DNA from: a virus
Length of the DNA stretch: 36,790 nucleotides
Virus record (IMG/VR): IMGVR_UViG_3300003332_000023
Coordinates: 1-36,790 of that record
Reading direction: 5' to 3' (one strand)
This document shows, in pieces, positions 29,755 through 36,172 of this stretch. The notes below the pieces were generated by a model. It was given only the letters and a program-made list of their open reading frames with translations, was not told where the DNA came from and made no database searches. Position numbers and translations under genes: made by a program. How positions within the stretch are numbered: the stretch's first letter is position 1; the number at the start of each line of letters is the position of its first letter.

Positions 29755-29951
29755 CTCTTCTCCTCCAATAATTTAACTCTATCCATCAGGTCAATAATTA
29801 TTTCATACATAGCTGATAACATTTTAGAATTTTTTAGCACTAATTCATTCATATTAACTTTAGGGTTATCAGTATTGTCTGTAATAGCATTTGATATTTT
29901 ATCTGCTCTGTCTATTGCTGTATTCATGTAATTAGCTACAGGGTCTGTCAT
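29751..29951 (-). CDS. Small helical protein (66 aa)
   Basis: A 66-residue helical protein. Its start overlaps the ribbon-helix-helix stop and its stop overlaps the coiled-coil gene's start, both by ATGA. No family recognised. Member of the recombination operon. Confidence 0.6.
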   Translation of the reverse strand: MTDPVANYMNTAIDRADKISNAITDNTDNPKVNMNELVLKNSKMLSAMYEIIIDLMDRVKLLEEKR

Positions 29952-30115
29952 TTATTAGCCTCCGGTTCATGTAGCAATTTATCAAGAGCATCAATTGCCA
30001 TTTTTTCCTCAATAGCCTGCATGATAAATTTCTTAATGTTGCCTTTTCCTGCTTTGTCCTCTATCTGTTTCAGATAGCCATCTGTAAACTGTAAAGGAAA
30101 TGTTTTGATTTTCAT
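29948..30115 (-). CDS. Ribbon-helix-helix-like protein (55 aa)
   Basis: Opens with a strand (KIKTFPLQF), then two helices (about 11-20 and 25-40) in the order of Arc/CopG proteins. It is the third such protein of the phage. Unlike the other two it is in the middle of an operon, without a promoter of its own. A regulator or plasmid-type antitoxin-like role cannot be told apart. Confidence 0.55.
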   Translation of the reverse strand: MKIKTFPLQFTDGYLKQIEDKAGKGNIKKFIMQAIEEKMAIDALDKLLHEPEANK

Positions 30116-30294
30116 ATGTTCTCCTCTGTTTTATTGTCTAGAATATATATTTTCATATCTTCAATCAGACCTTCAAACATATCTATAAAATAATCTGCTC
30201 CTTTTGAATCAATTAAACTTGTTTCAAATTTCATATTTTCTTCTTGAACTTCAAACACAAAATACTTGATAATATGTTTTATTCTTATAGTCAT
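30112..30294 (-). CDS. Hypothetical protein (60 aa)
   Basis: A 60-residue protein beginning MTIRIKHIIKYF. I chose ATG 30294 because it overlaps the stop of the 24-codon gene upstream by ATGA; an in-frame GTG at 30306 is less likely. Acidic, strand then helix. No family recognised. Confidence 0.6.
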   Translation of the reverse strand: MTIRIKHIIKYFVFEVQEENMKFETSLIDSKGADYFIDMFEGLIEDMKIYILDNKTEENI

Positions 30295-30365
30295 GAGTTT
30301 ACCCACCCCTCTATTCCTCTCTCCCTAATAATTTTTTTAAACTTCAAATACTGTTCTGTTGTCAT
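30291..30365 (-). CDS. Very small protein (24 aa)
   Basis: A 24-residue reading frame with a GAGG site eight bases upstream of its ATG, overlapping both neighbours by ATGA. The coupling on both sides supports translation, but a length of 24 residues leaves doubt. Confidence 0.4.
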   Translation of the reverse strand: MTTEQYLKFKKIIRERGIEGWVNS

Positions 30366-30520
30366 TGTTGCCGCCTCTTTTTCCTCTTTTTCCTCTTTTT
30401 CCTTTGTTTCCTTTGTTTCCTTTGTTTATTAATATCCATCAGGTGTCCTGTTCCCCCTTTTGGATTTTTGTTAATTAGTGGTAATATCCATTTATTAATC
30501 CTATCTATATCTGGCCACAT
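30362..30520 (-). CDS. Small protein with basic KQR/KKR repeat tail (52 aa)
   Basis: A 52-residue protein. The first 30 residues are ordinary; the end consists of three KQR and three KKR triplets and RRQQ. The triplets are encoded by 9-bp tandem repeats. The start has GGGAG eight bases upstream. The strongly basic tail is suited to nucleic-acid binding. No family recognised. Confidence 0.55.
   Translation of the reverse strand: MWPDIDRINKWILPLINKNPKGGTGHLMDINKQRKQRKQRKKRKKRKKRRQQ
30374..30427 (-). repeat. Two adjoining sets of 9-bp tandem repeats
   Basis: On the plus strand CCTCTTTTT occurs three times (30374-30400) and CCTTTGTTT three times (30401-30427), each in perfect tandem. On the minus strand they encode KKR and KQR repeats. 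All units are 9 bp and preserve frame. Confidence 0.95.
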
Positions 30521-30536
30521 GTTATGTTCTCCCTTT

Positions 30537-30552
30537 GCCCTCCGTAGAGGGC
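30537..30552 (+). terminator. Perfect hairpin with T-rich tail
   Basis: GCCCTC-CGTA-GAGGGC followed by TTGTTTTATTTT on the plus strand looks like an intrinsic terminator for plus-strand RNA, although no plus gene lies just upstream. On the minus strand the hairpin sits between two genes near the ribosome binding site of the second. Confidence 0.5.
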
Positions 30553-30562
30553 TTGTTTTATT

Positions 30563-30760
30563 TTATTCTGAGCAGTATTTATCCCAGTAATTATCAGGTA
30601 TCAACTGCCATTCCTGATAATCTTCATTCCATTCATACAATCCACCATCAAGAGTATTTTCAATTGATGTCTCTATTTCTGGATAATTTTTATTCATCCA
30701 ATTTTCAAACTTTTCTTCTTCACCATTACAACTATCTAATGCTATTATCATTCTTTCCAT
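30563..30760 (-). CDS. Acidic hypothetical protein, first gene of recombination operon (65 aa)
   Basis: A strongly acidic, tryptophan- and tyrosine-rich 65-residue protein. The start at 30760 has AAGGAG at good spacing; an in-frame TTG at 30766 is too close to that site. First gene behind a near-perfect promoter. No family recognised; DNA mimicry or host-enzyme inhibition is possible but unsupported. Confidence 0.65.
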   Translation of the reverse strand: MERMIIALDSCNGEEEKFENWMNKNYPEIETSIENTLDGGLYEWNEDYQEWQLIPDNYWDKYCSE

Positions 30761-30792
30761 CTTCAAGCTCCTTTTGCTTATTAACTATCTTT

Positions 30793-30821
30793 ATAATAAC
30801 TCACTTACTAACTAATGTCAA
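30793..30821 (-). promoter_or_regulatory. Promoter of the recombination operon
   Basis: On the minus strand, TTGACA (30821-30816), a 17-base spacer and TATTAT (30798-30793): very close to consensus. Confidence 0.8.
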
Positions 30822-30838
30822 CACTTTTCTTACAAATA

Positions 30839-30867
30839 ATGACAAATAAATTAAATTATGTTATTAT
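30839..30867 (+). promoter_or_regulatory. Promoter of the lysis cassette
   Basis: ATGACA (30839-30844), a 17-base spacer and TATTAT (30862-30867) precede the first lysis gene by 22 bases. It is divergent from the recombination promoter. Confidence 0.7.
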
Positions 30868-30889
30868 TATATTAGTTTGGAGGCTTTAT

Positions 30890-31153
30890 ATGACTAGTGA
30901 ACAACAGATAGCTAAACTTTACGGTTGGGCTTTTACCGATAACGGTATAAAATCAGCAGATAAAAGAATAGTAGAAAATACAGAACGACTTGAATCGGCT
31001 TTTAATGGTGAAAGGAGATGTGTTGCGATGAAAGAAATCAATAAGCATACAGCATGGCATGAGAGGAGTAAAAGGTTTCAGTGGGGAACTATGATACCAG
31101 TTTACTTAACTTTAGGAGTTATTTTATTACAGATTTTTGGCGTGATACAATGA
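30890..31153 (+). CDS. Holin-accessory protein, XhlA-like (87 aa)
   Basis: A charged soluble part (residues 1-67) is followed by one transmembrane helix (about 69-86, IPVYLTLGVILLQIFGVI) at the very C-terminus, the tail-anchored form of XhlA-type holin partners. The start at 30890 has GGAGG; an upstream in-frame ATG at 30815 precedes the promoter and was rejected. First gene of the lysis cassette. Confidence 0.65.
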   Translation: MTSEQQIAKLYGWAFTDNGIKSADKRIVENTERLESAFNGERRCVAMKEINKHTAWHERSKRFQWGTMIPVYLTLGVILLQIFGVIQ

Positions 31154-31605
31154 AATACAAACAAACAGATAAATGTTTTAATGAAAAAATAAATGAATAT
31201 GGGTGCTTGTTTTTTTCTCTTATGGATATTGCAGAAAAATATACAGGTCATAATTTTATCCCAAAAACTATCAGGGAATTATATAAACATTTAACAGAAA
31301 CAACATTTGAAAAAAACGGTGTAGAATATCCTTTGATGAGTAAAAGCTGCTATATCAATTCACATACTAAAGTGTTGCAAGATATTTTAGAGATGTTTGA
31401 TTGTCACGATAAAGTGACTTACACAGGAGCAGAATATTTAACGGATCGGGATTCCTGGGGTAAAAAATATGGTATGTTTTTAATATTACAGTTTAAAACT
31501 AAAAATGGGAACGGACATTTCAGGCGACCACATTATGATCCGTATTTACCAGAAATTACATTTACAAGCGTAATGTCGATTAGATATTATAATATAGGAA
31601 TTTAG
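31150..31605 (+). CDS. DUF261-like protein, candidate C39-like peptidase / endolysin (151 aa)
   Basis: A 151-residue protein starting at 31150, overlapping the previous stop by ATGA. YGCLFFSLMDIAE (17-29) and NGHFRRPHYDPY (121-132) give a Cys-19, His-123, Asp-130 order like that of C39-type cysteine peptidases. The YGC opening also resembles Borrelia DUF261 proteins. The gene lies between holin-like genes and no other endolysin is visible, so it may cut wall peptides. No family was confirmed. Confidence 0.55.
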   Translation: MKYKQTDKCFNEKINEYGCLFFSLMDIAEKYTGHNFIPKTIRELYKHLTETTFEKNGVEYPLMSKSCYINSHTKVLQDILEMFDCHDKVTYTGAEYLTDRDSWGKKYGMFLILQFKTKNGNGHFRRPHYDPYLPEITFTSVMSIRYYNIGI

Positions 31606-31614
31606 GAGTTTAAA

Positions 31615-31815
31615 ATGAAAAGAATTGCGAATGCAGTAGATTGGTTTTTTAATAAGTTGTTGCCAAAGAAATTTTTAGTTGTAGTCCTGGGAACTATTAT
31701 TGTATTCAGGGGTGTGATTGTACCGGATGCGTTCTGGTATATTTTAATGATTTATATCGGTGGAAATACAGTAGGAAAATTTGCTCATGTATTTAAGGGC
31801 AAAAAGGATGAATAG
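31615..31815 (+). CDS. Holin-like membrane protein (66 aa)
   Basis: A 66-residue protein with a basic amphipathic N-terminus, two transmembrane helices (about 20-36 and 38-55) and a charged tail (KGKKDE). Size and layout are those of class II holins. Site AGGAG precedes the ATG. Lies between the candidate endolysin and the spanin-like genes. Confidence 0.72.
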   Translation: MKRIANAVDWFFNKLLPKKFLVVVLGTIIVFRGVIVPDAFWYILMIYIGGNTVGKFAHVFKGKKDE

Positions 31816-32212
31816 ATGGTATATTTTATCATGGGTGCTTGTTCTGGTATTGCTGTTTGCATTTTCGTCTGGAATATCAGCAAACGAGCAGGCGGACATA
31901 ACGAAAGCGGAATTGATGACGCTATTGGACGAGAGGGAATTCTTAACAAGCGAATTGAAGAACTTCAAGGAGAGCTTCTTATTGCTCGATCAGAATTACA
32001 AGAATCTAGACATGAAATACATGGAGCTAGACAAGAAATACGAAACGTTACAGCTCGATTATCACAGGTTGAAAATAGAGTCAGCGATACGGACGGACTC
32101 GTTGATGATCTTAAGAAAAGAAACAGCCCTTAATTATTGGAAGGGGTTTCTTACTGGTCTTGGGGTAGGCGGTGCGACCGGATTTTATACTGGTGTAAAA
32201 ATATCTTTTTAG
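31808..32212 (+). CDS. Spanin-like exported coiled-coil protein (135 aa)
   Basis: A secretion signal (about 1-28, ending in ISA before NEQAD) is followed by a long coiled coil (about 30-100) and a C-terminal hydrophobic segment (about 113-133, FLTGLGVGGATGFYTGV). That architecture spans the periplasm. The start ATG 31808 lies inside the end of the holin-like gene. Most of the gene also encodes another protein in a different frame. Confidence 0.6.
   Translation: MNRWYILSWVLVLVLLFAFSSGISANEQADITKAELMTLLDEREFLTSELKNFKESFLLLDQNYKNLDMKYMELDKKYETLQLDYHRLKIESAIRTDSLMILRKETALNYWKGFLTGLGVGGATGFYTGVKISF
31816..32133 (+). CDS. Spanin-like membrane coiled-coil protein in the alternate frame (105 aa)
   Basis: Within the previous gene, one frame over, this 105-residue protein has an N-terminal transmembrane helix (about 2-20) and a long coiled coil (about 42-98). 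It starts directly after the holin-like stop codon. Both frames look protein-like over 318 bases. The pair resembles the nested Rz/Rz1 spanin genes of lambda, but the smaller one lacks a lipobox. Confidence 0.55.
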   Translation: MVYFIMGACSGIAVCIFVWNISKRAGGHNESGIDDAIGREGILNKRIEELQGELLIARSELQESRHEIHGARQEIRNVTARLSQVENRVSDTDGLVDDLKKRNSP

Positions 32213-32391
32213 GGCAATTTACATATATGTTGGCTGCTGATATATGAACAGCCAGCATTTGTCATTATACATTTTTTGCACTTCCGACAATAAACACATT
32301 CAGAGGCTTTGACCGGGATTTCAGTTTCTGGACAAGCTGGAGAACATATTACTTGTATATCGTTTTCTGATCTAAAATCTAAATACTGCAT
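32209..32391 (-). CDS. Cysteine-rich protein (60 aa)
   Basis: A 60-residue protein with eight cysteines, including CVYCRKCKKC (32-41). The pattern suits a zinc- or iron-sulphur-binding fold. Start with AAGGAG seven bases upstream. Its stop codon (complement TTA at 32209) overlaps the stop of the plus-strand spanin-like gene, a four-base tail-to-tail overlap. Last gene of the early operon. Function unknown. Confidence 0.7.
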   Translation of the reverse strand: MQYLDFRSENDIQVICSPACPETEIPVKASECVYCRKCKKCIMTNAGCSYISSQHICKLP

Positions 32392-32401
32392 TCATAGCTC
32401 C

Positions 32402-32641
32402 TTATCTTTTATATATCTGTTCAAGTGTCCATTTGTATCGTTTCAATTCCTGTTGGTCTTCATATGATAATTCTTTACGCTCTTGTTTTGTCAGGGATAT
32501 TTTATAATATAGAGGCTTTCTAGCCGGTAATTTAGGCATTGGATCAATAAAGTTATTCATTGCAGAATACATCAAAAGCATTGGAGAAATTCTTTTCCTT
32601 CCGATTATTTCACACTGAGTATCCGTGTCAATCTCTCTCAT
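32402..32641 (-). CDS. Hypothetical protein (79 aa)
   Basis: A 79-residue basic helical protein with start behind AGGAGG. The ISLTKQERKELSYEDQQELK part (49-68) is a charged helix. No family recognised. It follows the structured gap at 32642-32754. Confidence 0.62.
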   Translation of the reverse strand: MREIDTDTQCEIIGRKRISPMLLMYSAMNNFIDPMPKLPARKPLYYKISLTKQERKELSYEDQQELKRYKWTLEQIYKR

Positions 32642-32663
32642 TACATCCTCCTGTTAAATAAGA

Positions 32664-32688
32664 TCCGGGGGTGGTCAGGCTCCCCGGA
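32664..32688. terminator. GC-rich hairpin after the adenine methylase gene
   Basis: TCCGGGG (32664-32670) and CCCCGGA (32682-32688) pair over 11 bases. On the minus strand, TCTTATTTAA follows, a weak terminator tail. It lies between the methylase stop (32755) and the next start (32641). Confidence 0.5.
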
Positions 32689-32699
32689 AATCAAAAGAA

Positions 32700-32723
32700 T
32701 AGACTGGCATACAGCGAAGTCTA
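32700..32723. other. Second hairpin in the same gap
   Basis: TAGACT (32700-32705) and AGTCTA (32718-32723) form a six-base stem around 12 bases. With the neighbouring hairpin it makes the only non-coding gap longer than 40 bases in this part of the operon. No tRNA cloverleaf could be built from it. Confidence 0.45.
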
Positions 32724-32754
32724 AACCCTCTATTTTACCATTACGAAAATATTT

Positions 32755-33555
32755 TTAATCACCTGCCTGATTAAATAACTCCTGTTGTATATTATCATAA
32801 TTTGTTATTAGAATTTCAGTTCTTCTGTTCTTTAGGTTCTGACGCTCTCCAATTATGATAATATTAAGATTACGCTGTTTTGCCTGATCTAAAATAAATG
32901 GATTATCGAATTCACTCATTGCATATTTACAGCTTGTTTCCTCAAGGGCGTTGAATAAGTCGATTGAGTCAGATTCTGCAAAACTGTCTGAATAATTGTC
33001 AGTTGTGGAGATGTAGGGAGGATCGCAATAAATAAACGCCATATCTCTTTCGCCCGAAGGTTTCCCATAATCAATATCAGTGAATGATAGTTCAGTAAAA
33101 AACTTTCTAAAATCACAATTATTAAATATAACATTCTCTATTTTTTCAAAAGTCTTATCTATATTTTTGAAAAACTGTTCTTTATCATTTCGCCTGAAAG
33201 CATATTTTATATTGTCCCCATTCCCTAAATAAGTATGATTAGACATCAACAAAAAACTCAACGCCTTCTTAATTGGTTCAGTCTCTTTGTGTTTTTTCCA
33301 ATAATCCAGCAAGTCTGAATGTATAGGCATAATATAAAAAGCTTTTTCAAGTTCTTCTTTCCGATTCATTACGACCTGAAAGAGATTAAATACATCACTA
33401 TCAAGATCATTAACAATATTATATTTTACCTTTGGCTTCTGGAAAAACATTCCACCTGCTCCAAAGAAAGGCTCTATATATATTTTATGGTCGGGAAAAT
33501 GCTTAATAATTTCATTAGCAATTTTCTTTTTATTCCCGAGTCGGCGTAATATCAT
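32755..33555 (-). CDS. Adenine-specific DNA methyltransferase (D12/Dam class)
   Basis: A 266-residue methylase. EPFFGAGG at 28-35 is the SAM-binding motif of the D12 class and CDPPY at 177-181 (with DPPY the catalytic tetrad) is the N6-adenine motif. The start at 33555 has GGGAG seven bases upstream and lies 26 bases inside the previous gene. No restriction partner is nearby, so it is an orphan methylase that would protect or mark phage DNA. Target sequence unknown. Confidence 0.92.
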   Translation of the reverse strand: MILRRLGNKKKIANEIIKHFPDHKIYIEPFFGAGGMFFQKPKVKYNIVNDLDSDVFNLFQVVMNRKEELEKAFYIMPIHSDLLDYWKKHKETEPIKKALSFLLMSNHTYLGNGDNIKYAFRRNDKEQFFKNIDKTFEKIENVIFNNCDFRKFFTELSFTDIDYGKPSGERDMAFIYCDPPYISTTDNYSDSFAESDSIDLFNALEETSCKYAMSEFDNPFILDQAKQRNLNIIIIGERQNLKNRRTEILITNYDNIQQELFNQAGD

Positions 33556-33718
33556 TAAATAACTCCCTTTGAAAACTATTATCTTTATCGCTAAACATAT
33601 AATAAATATACTGACAATCAGGCTCAGTACATTTTAAACCCTCTTTTGTAATTTCAGATATCCCATTACATTTAGGGCATAACATTTTATTTAATTTAGG
33701 ACCGTACGGAAGGTTCAT
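33530..33718 (-). CDS. Zinc-ribbon protein (62 aa)
   Basis: CPKC at 14-17 and CTEPDC at 30-35 make a zinc ribbon. The rest has a charged helix. It overlaps the methylase start by 26 bases and starts at the ATGA of the short gene upstream. Role unknown. Confidence 0.62.
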   Translation of the reverse strand: MNLPYGPKLNKMLCPKCNGISEITKEGLKCTEPDCQYIYYMFSDKDNSFQRELFNDITPTRE

Positions 33719-33768
33719 TCAAACATTATCGTCTGGTCTGGATCTTCTGATTTTCGGTTATCATCCAT
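33715..33768 (-). CDS. Possible 17-residue peptide
   Basis: An ATG-initiated frame of 17 codons that overlaps the stop of the upstream gene (by 8 bases) and the start of the downstream gene (ATGA). It may serve only to carry ribosomes across the junction. Weak evidence. Confidence 0.3.
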   Translation of the reverse strand: MDDNRKSEDPDQTIMFE

Positions 33769-33907
33769 CTAACAACTCCAATAACCATTTAAATAGTTTC
33801 CAGTTCCTTAGCTCTTCATATATTGCCTTTTTACGCTGTCTCTTGTTCATTTTCTCTTCATATATTTCCTTTTTCAATTCTTCTACTGCTTCATAAAATT
33901 CGTTCAC
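33761..33907 (-). CDS. Small basic helical protein with MNKRQRKKAI block (48 aa)
   Basis: A 48-residue protein starting with GTG at 33907, overlapping the previous stop (GTGA). Its residues 20-29 repeat the first ten residues of the next protein upstream, and the DNA is a 39-bp exact repeat. An ATG at the repeat (33850) could be an original start. Role unknown. Confidence 0.5.
   Translation of the reverse strand: MNEFYEAVEELKKEIYEEKMNKRQRKKAIYEELRNWKLFKWLLELLDG
33821..33859. repeat. 39-bp direct repeat, copy 1
   Basis: Exactly identical to 34009-34047. On the minus strand it reads through GAAGAGAAA, an ATG and the codons of NKRQRKKAI. In this copy it lies inside a gene. Confidence 0.93.
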
Positions 33908-34038
33908 CTCTTCAACCTCCCATTCATCATATCATCTATCAGACTATAAACACCAAGTATAAAATTAACAACATTTTGTCTTTCAATTATATATTGGCAG
34001 TGCTTTTTTATTGCCTTTTTACGCTGTCTCTTGTTCAT
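33904..34038 (-). CDS. Small basic protein (44 aa)
   Basis: A 44-residue protein beginning MNKRQRKKAIKKHC, with a helical middle. Its ATG overlaps the helicase stop by ATGA and its stop overlaps the GTG of the next gene. The first ten residues are encoded by the 39-bp repeat. The arrangement points to a partial duplication of a small gene. Confidence 0.55.
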   Translation of the reverse strand: MNKRQRKKAIKKHCQYIIERQNVVNFILGVYSLIDDMMNGRLKR

Positions 34039-34047
34039 TTTCTCTTC
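34009..34047. repeat. 39-bp direct repeat, copy 2
   Basis: Identical to 33821-33859. Here it spans the end of the helicase gene and the start of the 44-residue gene, i.e. a working translation start. Confidence 0.93.
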
Positions 34048-35588
34048 CTCTTATCTGCCATGTAGTACCATCCTGATTTGTAACCTAAAACTTTTATTAA
34101 ACCTTTAACTCTATCTGTTTTTCCCTCATGATGATAAAGTCCCGTCATTATAGCATTTCTCTGTGATGGTTTCATTGCCTGTAATTTTATTGCAAACTGT
34201 ACAGACTCTTGTACATCTCCCGGCATAACTTCCCTTAAAATCCCCTCAATCTCTTTTGGCGGTTTCCGTCCCTCTTTACGGTCTCTATCTTCCTGCAGGT
34301 TATAACCGCAATCAGGGCATAGCCGAGGCAGCCCCGGCCATACGCCTGTACATTTTGGGCATACGCTAACAGGAGGCATTACGAGAGTATTCGTTTTCAT
34401 ACCCTTCCCCTTTGTATCTTCCAGTGTCCATTCCGGATCATTTAATAAATGTTTATGTTGGTCAAAATTTTCTGCAAAATCATGTATTATTGCCTTTGGT
34501 TTTACTGATTGCCTAATAACTTTCAATCTCTCTGTTGCAGTGCTTCTATACTGGTTAAATCCTTCAGGCCATACAGGGCGAAGGGTTCGACCTCCAATTT
34601 GTTTATAAAAAACATAACTGTTCATTTTTCGCAACATCTGCAAGCCTGTGCATGAGGGAATATCAAGACCTTCACCTAAAACATCGACAAAACAGAGGCC
34701 TTGCACTGACCCTGTAGCTAATCCAGCTATAGCATCAAACATCTGTTTTTCATATTTTTTGCCACCCTGGATCATTACGAACTTCCAAGACTTACCTTTT
34801 TCTCTGGCTGCTTTGGTATATTGTTCTTGCACGAAATGAGCATGATCAAGAGATACGCAACTAACTATAGACGGCTCACCATCCATATATTGCCTGTAAT
34901 TATCCACAGCTGACCCTATTATTTTCGGTTTTGAAAAATATTCCTTTTGTTCTTTCTTGTCGTAGTCCCCTGCTGTTATATGAAATTTGGGAGTTTCTAT
35001 TTTTTCACCTCTCATCATATGAGGGTAAACCAGCCACCCTTCATCAACTAAATATTTAAGGCTCAATTCAGATATCATTGTATCAGCGAAAGGATGCAAC
35101 CCACGTCCGGACGTTAAACCGTTTGGCGTAGCAGTCAGTAAGATTGTTTTAAGATCCGGATTTTTCTCCCTGTAATATTGTACAGCCCGACCCCACATAT
35201 TATCTACAGCGAAATGATGAGCCTCATCCCCTATAATCCAGTCAGGTACAGGTATAGAATCAAGTCGATTTATCAGGCTCTGAATTCTTGCTACCTGGAT
35301 TTTATGACCGTATATTTTTTTACCTGAAGAAACCTCATCTGTCACAACGCCAAAATCCAGGAAAGTTTTACGGAGTTGTTTCTGGATAATTTGCTTATGA
35401 CAGATAGTAAGGACATTTCTATTTTTTTTCTGTGCTTGTTGTGCCCACCATGCAGCAACGGCGGTTTTTCCGGATCCGGTAGAGCCGACAACTACAACAG
35501 AACGTGAACCATTTTTGAATGCTTCAACCGCTGGGGCTACCATATGTTTCGTTTGATAGGGGCGTAGGGTTAGCATAGATTGCCCCAT
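34035..35588 (-). CDS. SF2 DEAH-type helicase with C-terminal zinc ribbon
   Basis: A 517-residue helicase: Walker A GSTGSGKT at 35-42, DEAH at 121-124, TILLTATPNG motif III near 146-155, and motif VI QIGGRTLRP near 332-340. The C-terminal part has a zinc ribbon with CPKC near 413-416 and CPDC about 12 residues later. It resembles phage-type restart or repair helicases. The start may be ATG 35588 or ATG 35576 (LTLRPYQ is the usual opening); neither has a strong site. Confidence 0.88.
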   Translation of the reverse strand: MGQSMLTLRPYQTKHMVAPAVEAFKNGSRSVVVVGSTGSGKTAVAAWWAQQAQKKNRNVLTICHKQIIQKQLRKTFLDFGVVTDEVSSGKKIYGHKIQVARIQSLINRLDSIPVPDWIIGDEAHHFAVDNMWGRAVQYYREKNPDLKTILLTATPNGLTSGRGLHPFADTMISELSLKYLVDEGWLVYPHMMRGEKIETPKFHITAGDYDKKEQKEYFSKPKIIGSAVDNYRQYMDGEPSIVSCVSLDHAHFVQEQYTKAAREKGKSWKFVMIQGGKKYEKQMFDAIAGLATGSVQGLCFVDVLGEGLDIPSCTGLQMLRKMNSYVFYKQIGGRTLRPVWPEGFNQYRSTATERLKVIRQSVKPKAIIHDFAENFDQHKHLLNDPEWTLEDTKGKGMKTNTLVMPPVSVCPKCTGVWPGLPRLCPDCGYNLQEDRDRKEGRKPPKEIEGILREVMPGDVQESVQFAIKLQAMKPSQRNAIMTGLYHHEGKTDRVKGLIKVLGYKSGWYYMADKRKRK

Positions 35589-36172
35589 TGAGTAGCCATT
35601 GCGGCTGCTATCCCTGAAAATGTTTTACTTCTTAATTTTGCCCTGTCTTTTGTTTTTGGTAATAGATGTAACCTTTGTTCTCTACCTTCTACGATATTAG
35701 TAGGTTTTAATTTTGGTAAACCCCTTAACCATAAACAGGTAGCTTTTGTTTCTCCGTGTCCAAACATCCACGGTTGTAAAACTTGGTCTGGCTTTCTGAA
35801 TCTCGTACTCATTACCCCAATAGGATTCTCAACTGATACTTTTGGTATATCACAATTATAAAGATCCATAAAAAACTTAATAGCCTTTTCTCTTGCATCC
35901 CTTCTCTCTTGACCTACTAAAGCCCCACTTTTTCTTTTTGGCTGATCTTTATACCATTTGTTAGCGCTAATAGTCAGATAGGTACAATCTGGAAAAAATA
36001 TACCCATGTCCCATTTTTTTAATTTTATAGCCTCGAAAACATCCATTTGTAAATGCCATTCTGGATGACCTCCGCTGCACTGTTGTAAATCACAACTATA
36101 AGCCTCGTGACCCATTTTCCTTAGTTCAATACATACAGCCTGACTTTCTTCACAACCTACCAATATATTCAC
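35570..36172 (-). CDS. Cytosine methyltransferase-like protein (200 aa)
   Basis: The product opens with NILVGCEESQAVCIELRK, a SAM-site-like start, followed by PDCT (61-64) in the place of the PC motif and ENP (115-117) in the place of ENV. It is much shorter than a full C5-methylase and lacks the recognition region. GTG 36172 (GTGTGA overlap) gives the natural opening; GTG at 36184 is alternative. It may modify nucleotides or DNA, or be a reduced methylase. Confidence 0.7.
   Translation of the reverse strand: MNILVGCEESQAVCIELRKMGHEAYSCDLQQCSGGHPEWHLQMDVFEAIKLKKWDMGIFFPDCTYLTISANKWYKDQPKRKSGALVGQERRDAREKAIKFFMDLYNCDIPKVSVENPIGVMSTRFRKPDQVLQPWMFGHGETKATCLWLRGLPKLKPTNIVEGREQRLHLLPKTKDRAKLRSKTFSGIAAAMATQWGNLC

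Noticed and set aside
30374-30427. CRISPR or binding-site array
   Set aside because: The 9-bp units are contiguous and keep a reading frame, so they are best explained as coding repeats.
31816-31900. Lipobox in the inner spanin-like protein
   Set aside because: MGAC is present, but only eight residues precede the cysteine and there is no basic N-region, so it cannot be a signal peptide.
32690-32760. Possible tRNA on the minus strand
   Set aside because: There is a six-base stem and a TTCG-like loop, but no acceptor stem, D-arm or T-arm can be placed in proper spacing.
34035-35588. Type III restriction (Res) subunit
   Set aside because: The SF2 core fits, but there is no Mod partner or endonuclease domain; the zinc ribbon end and operon position fit a phage helicase.
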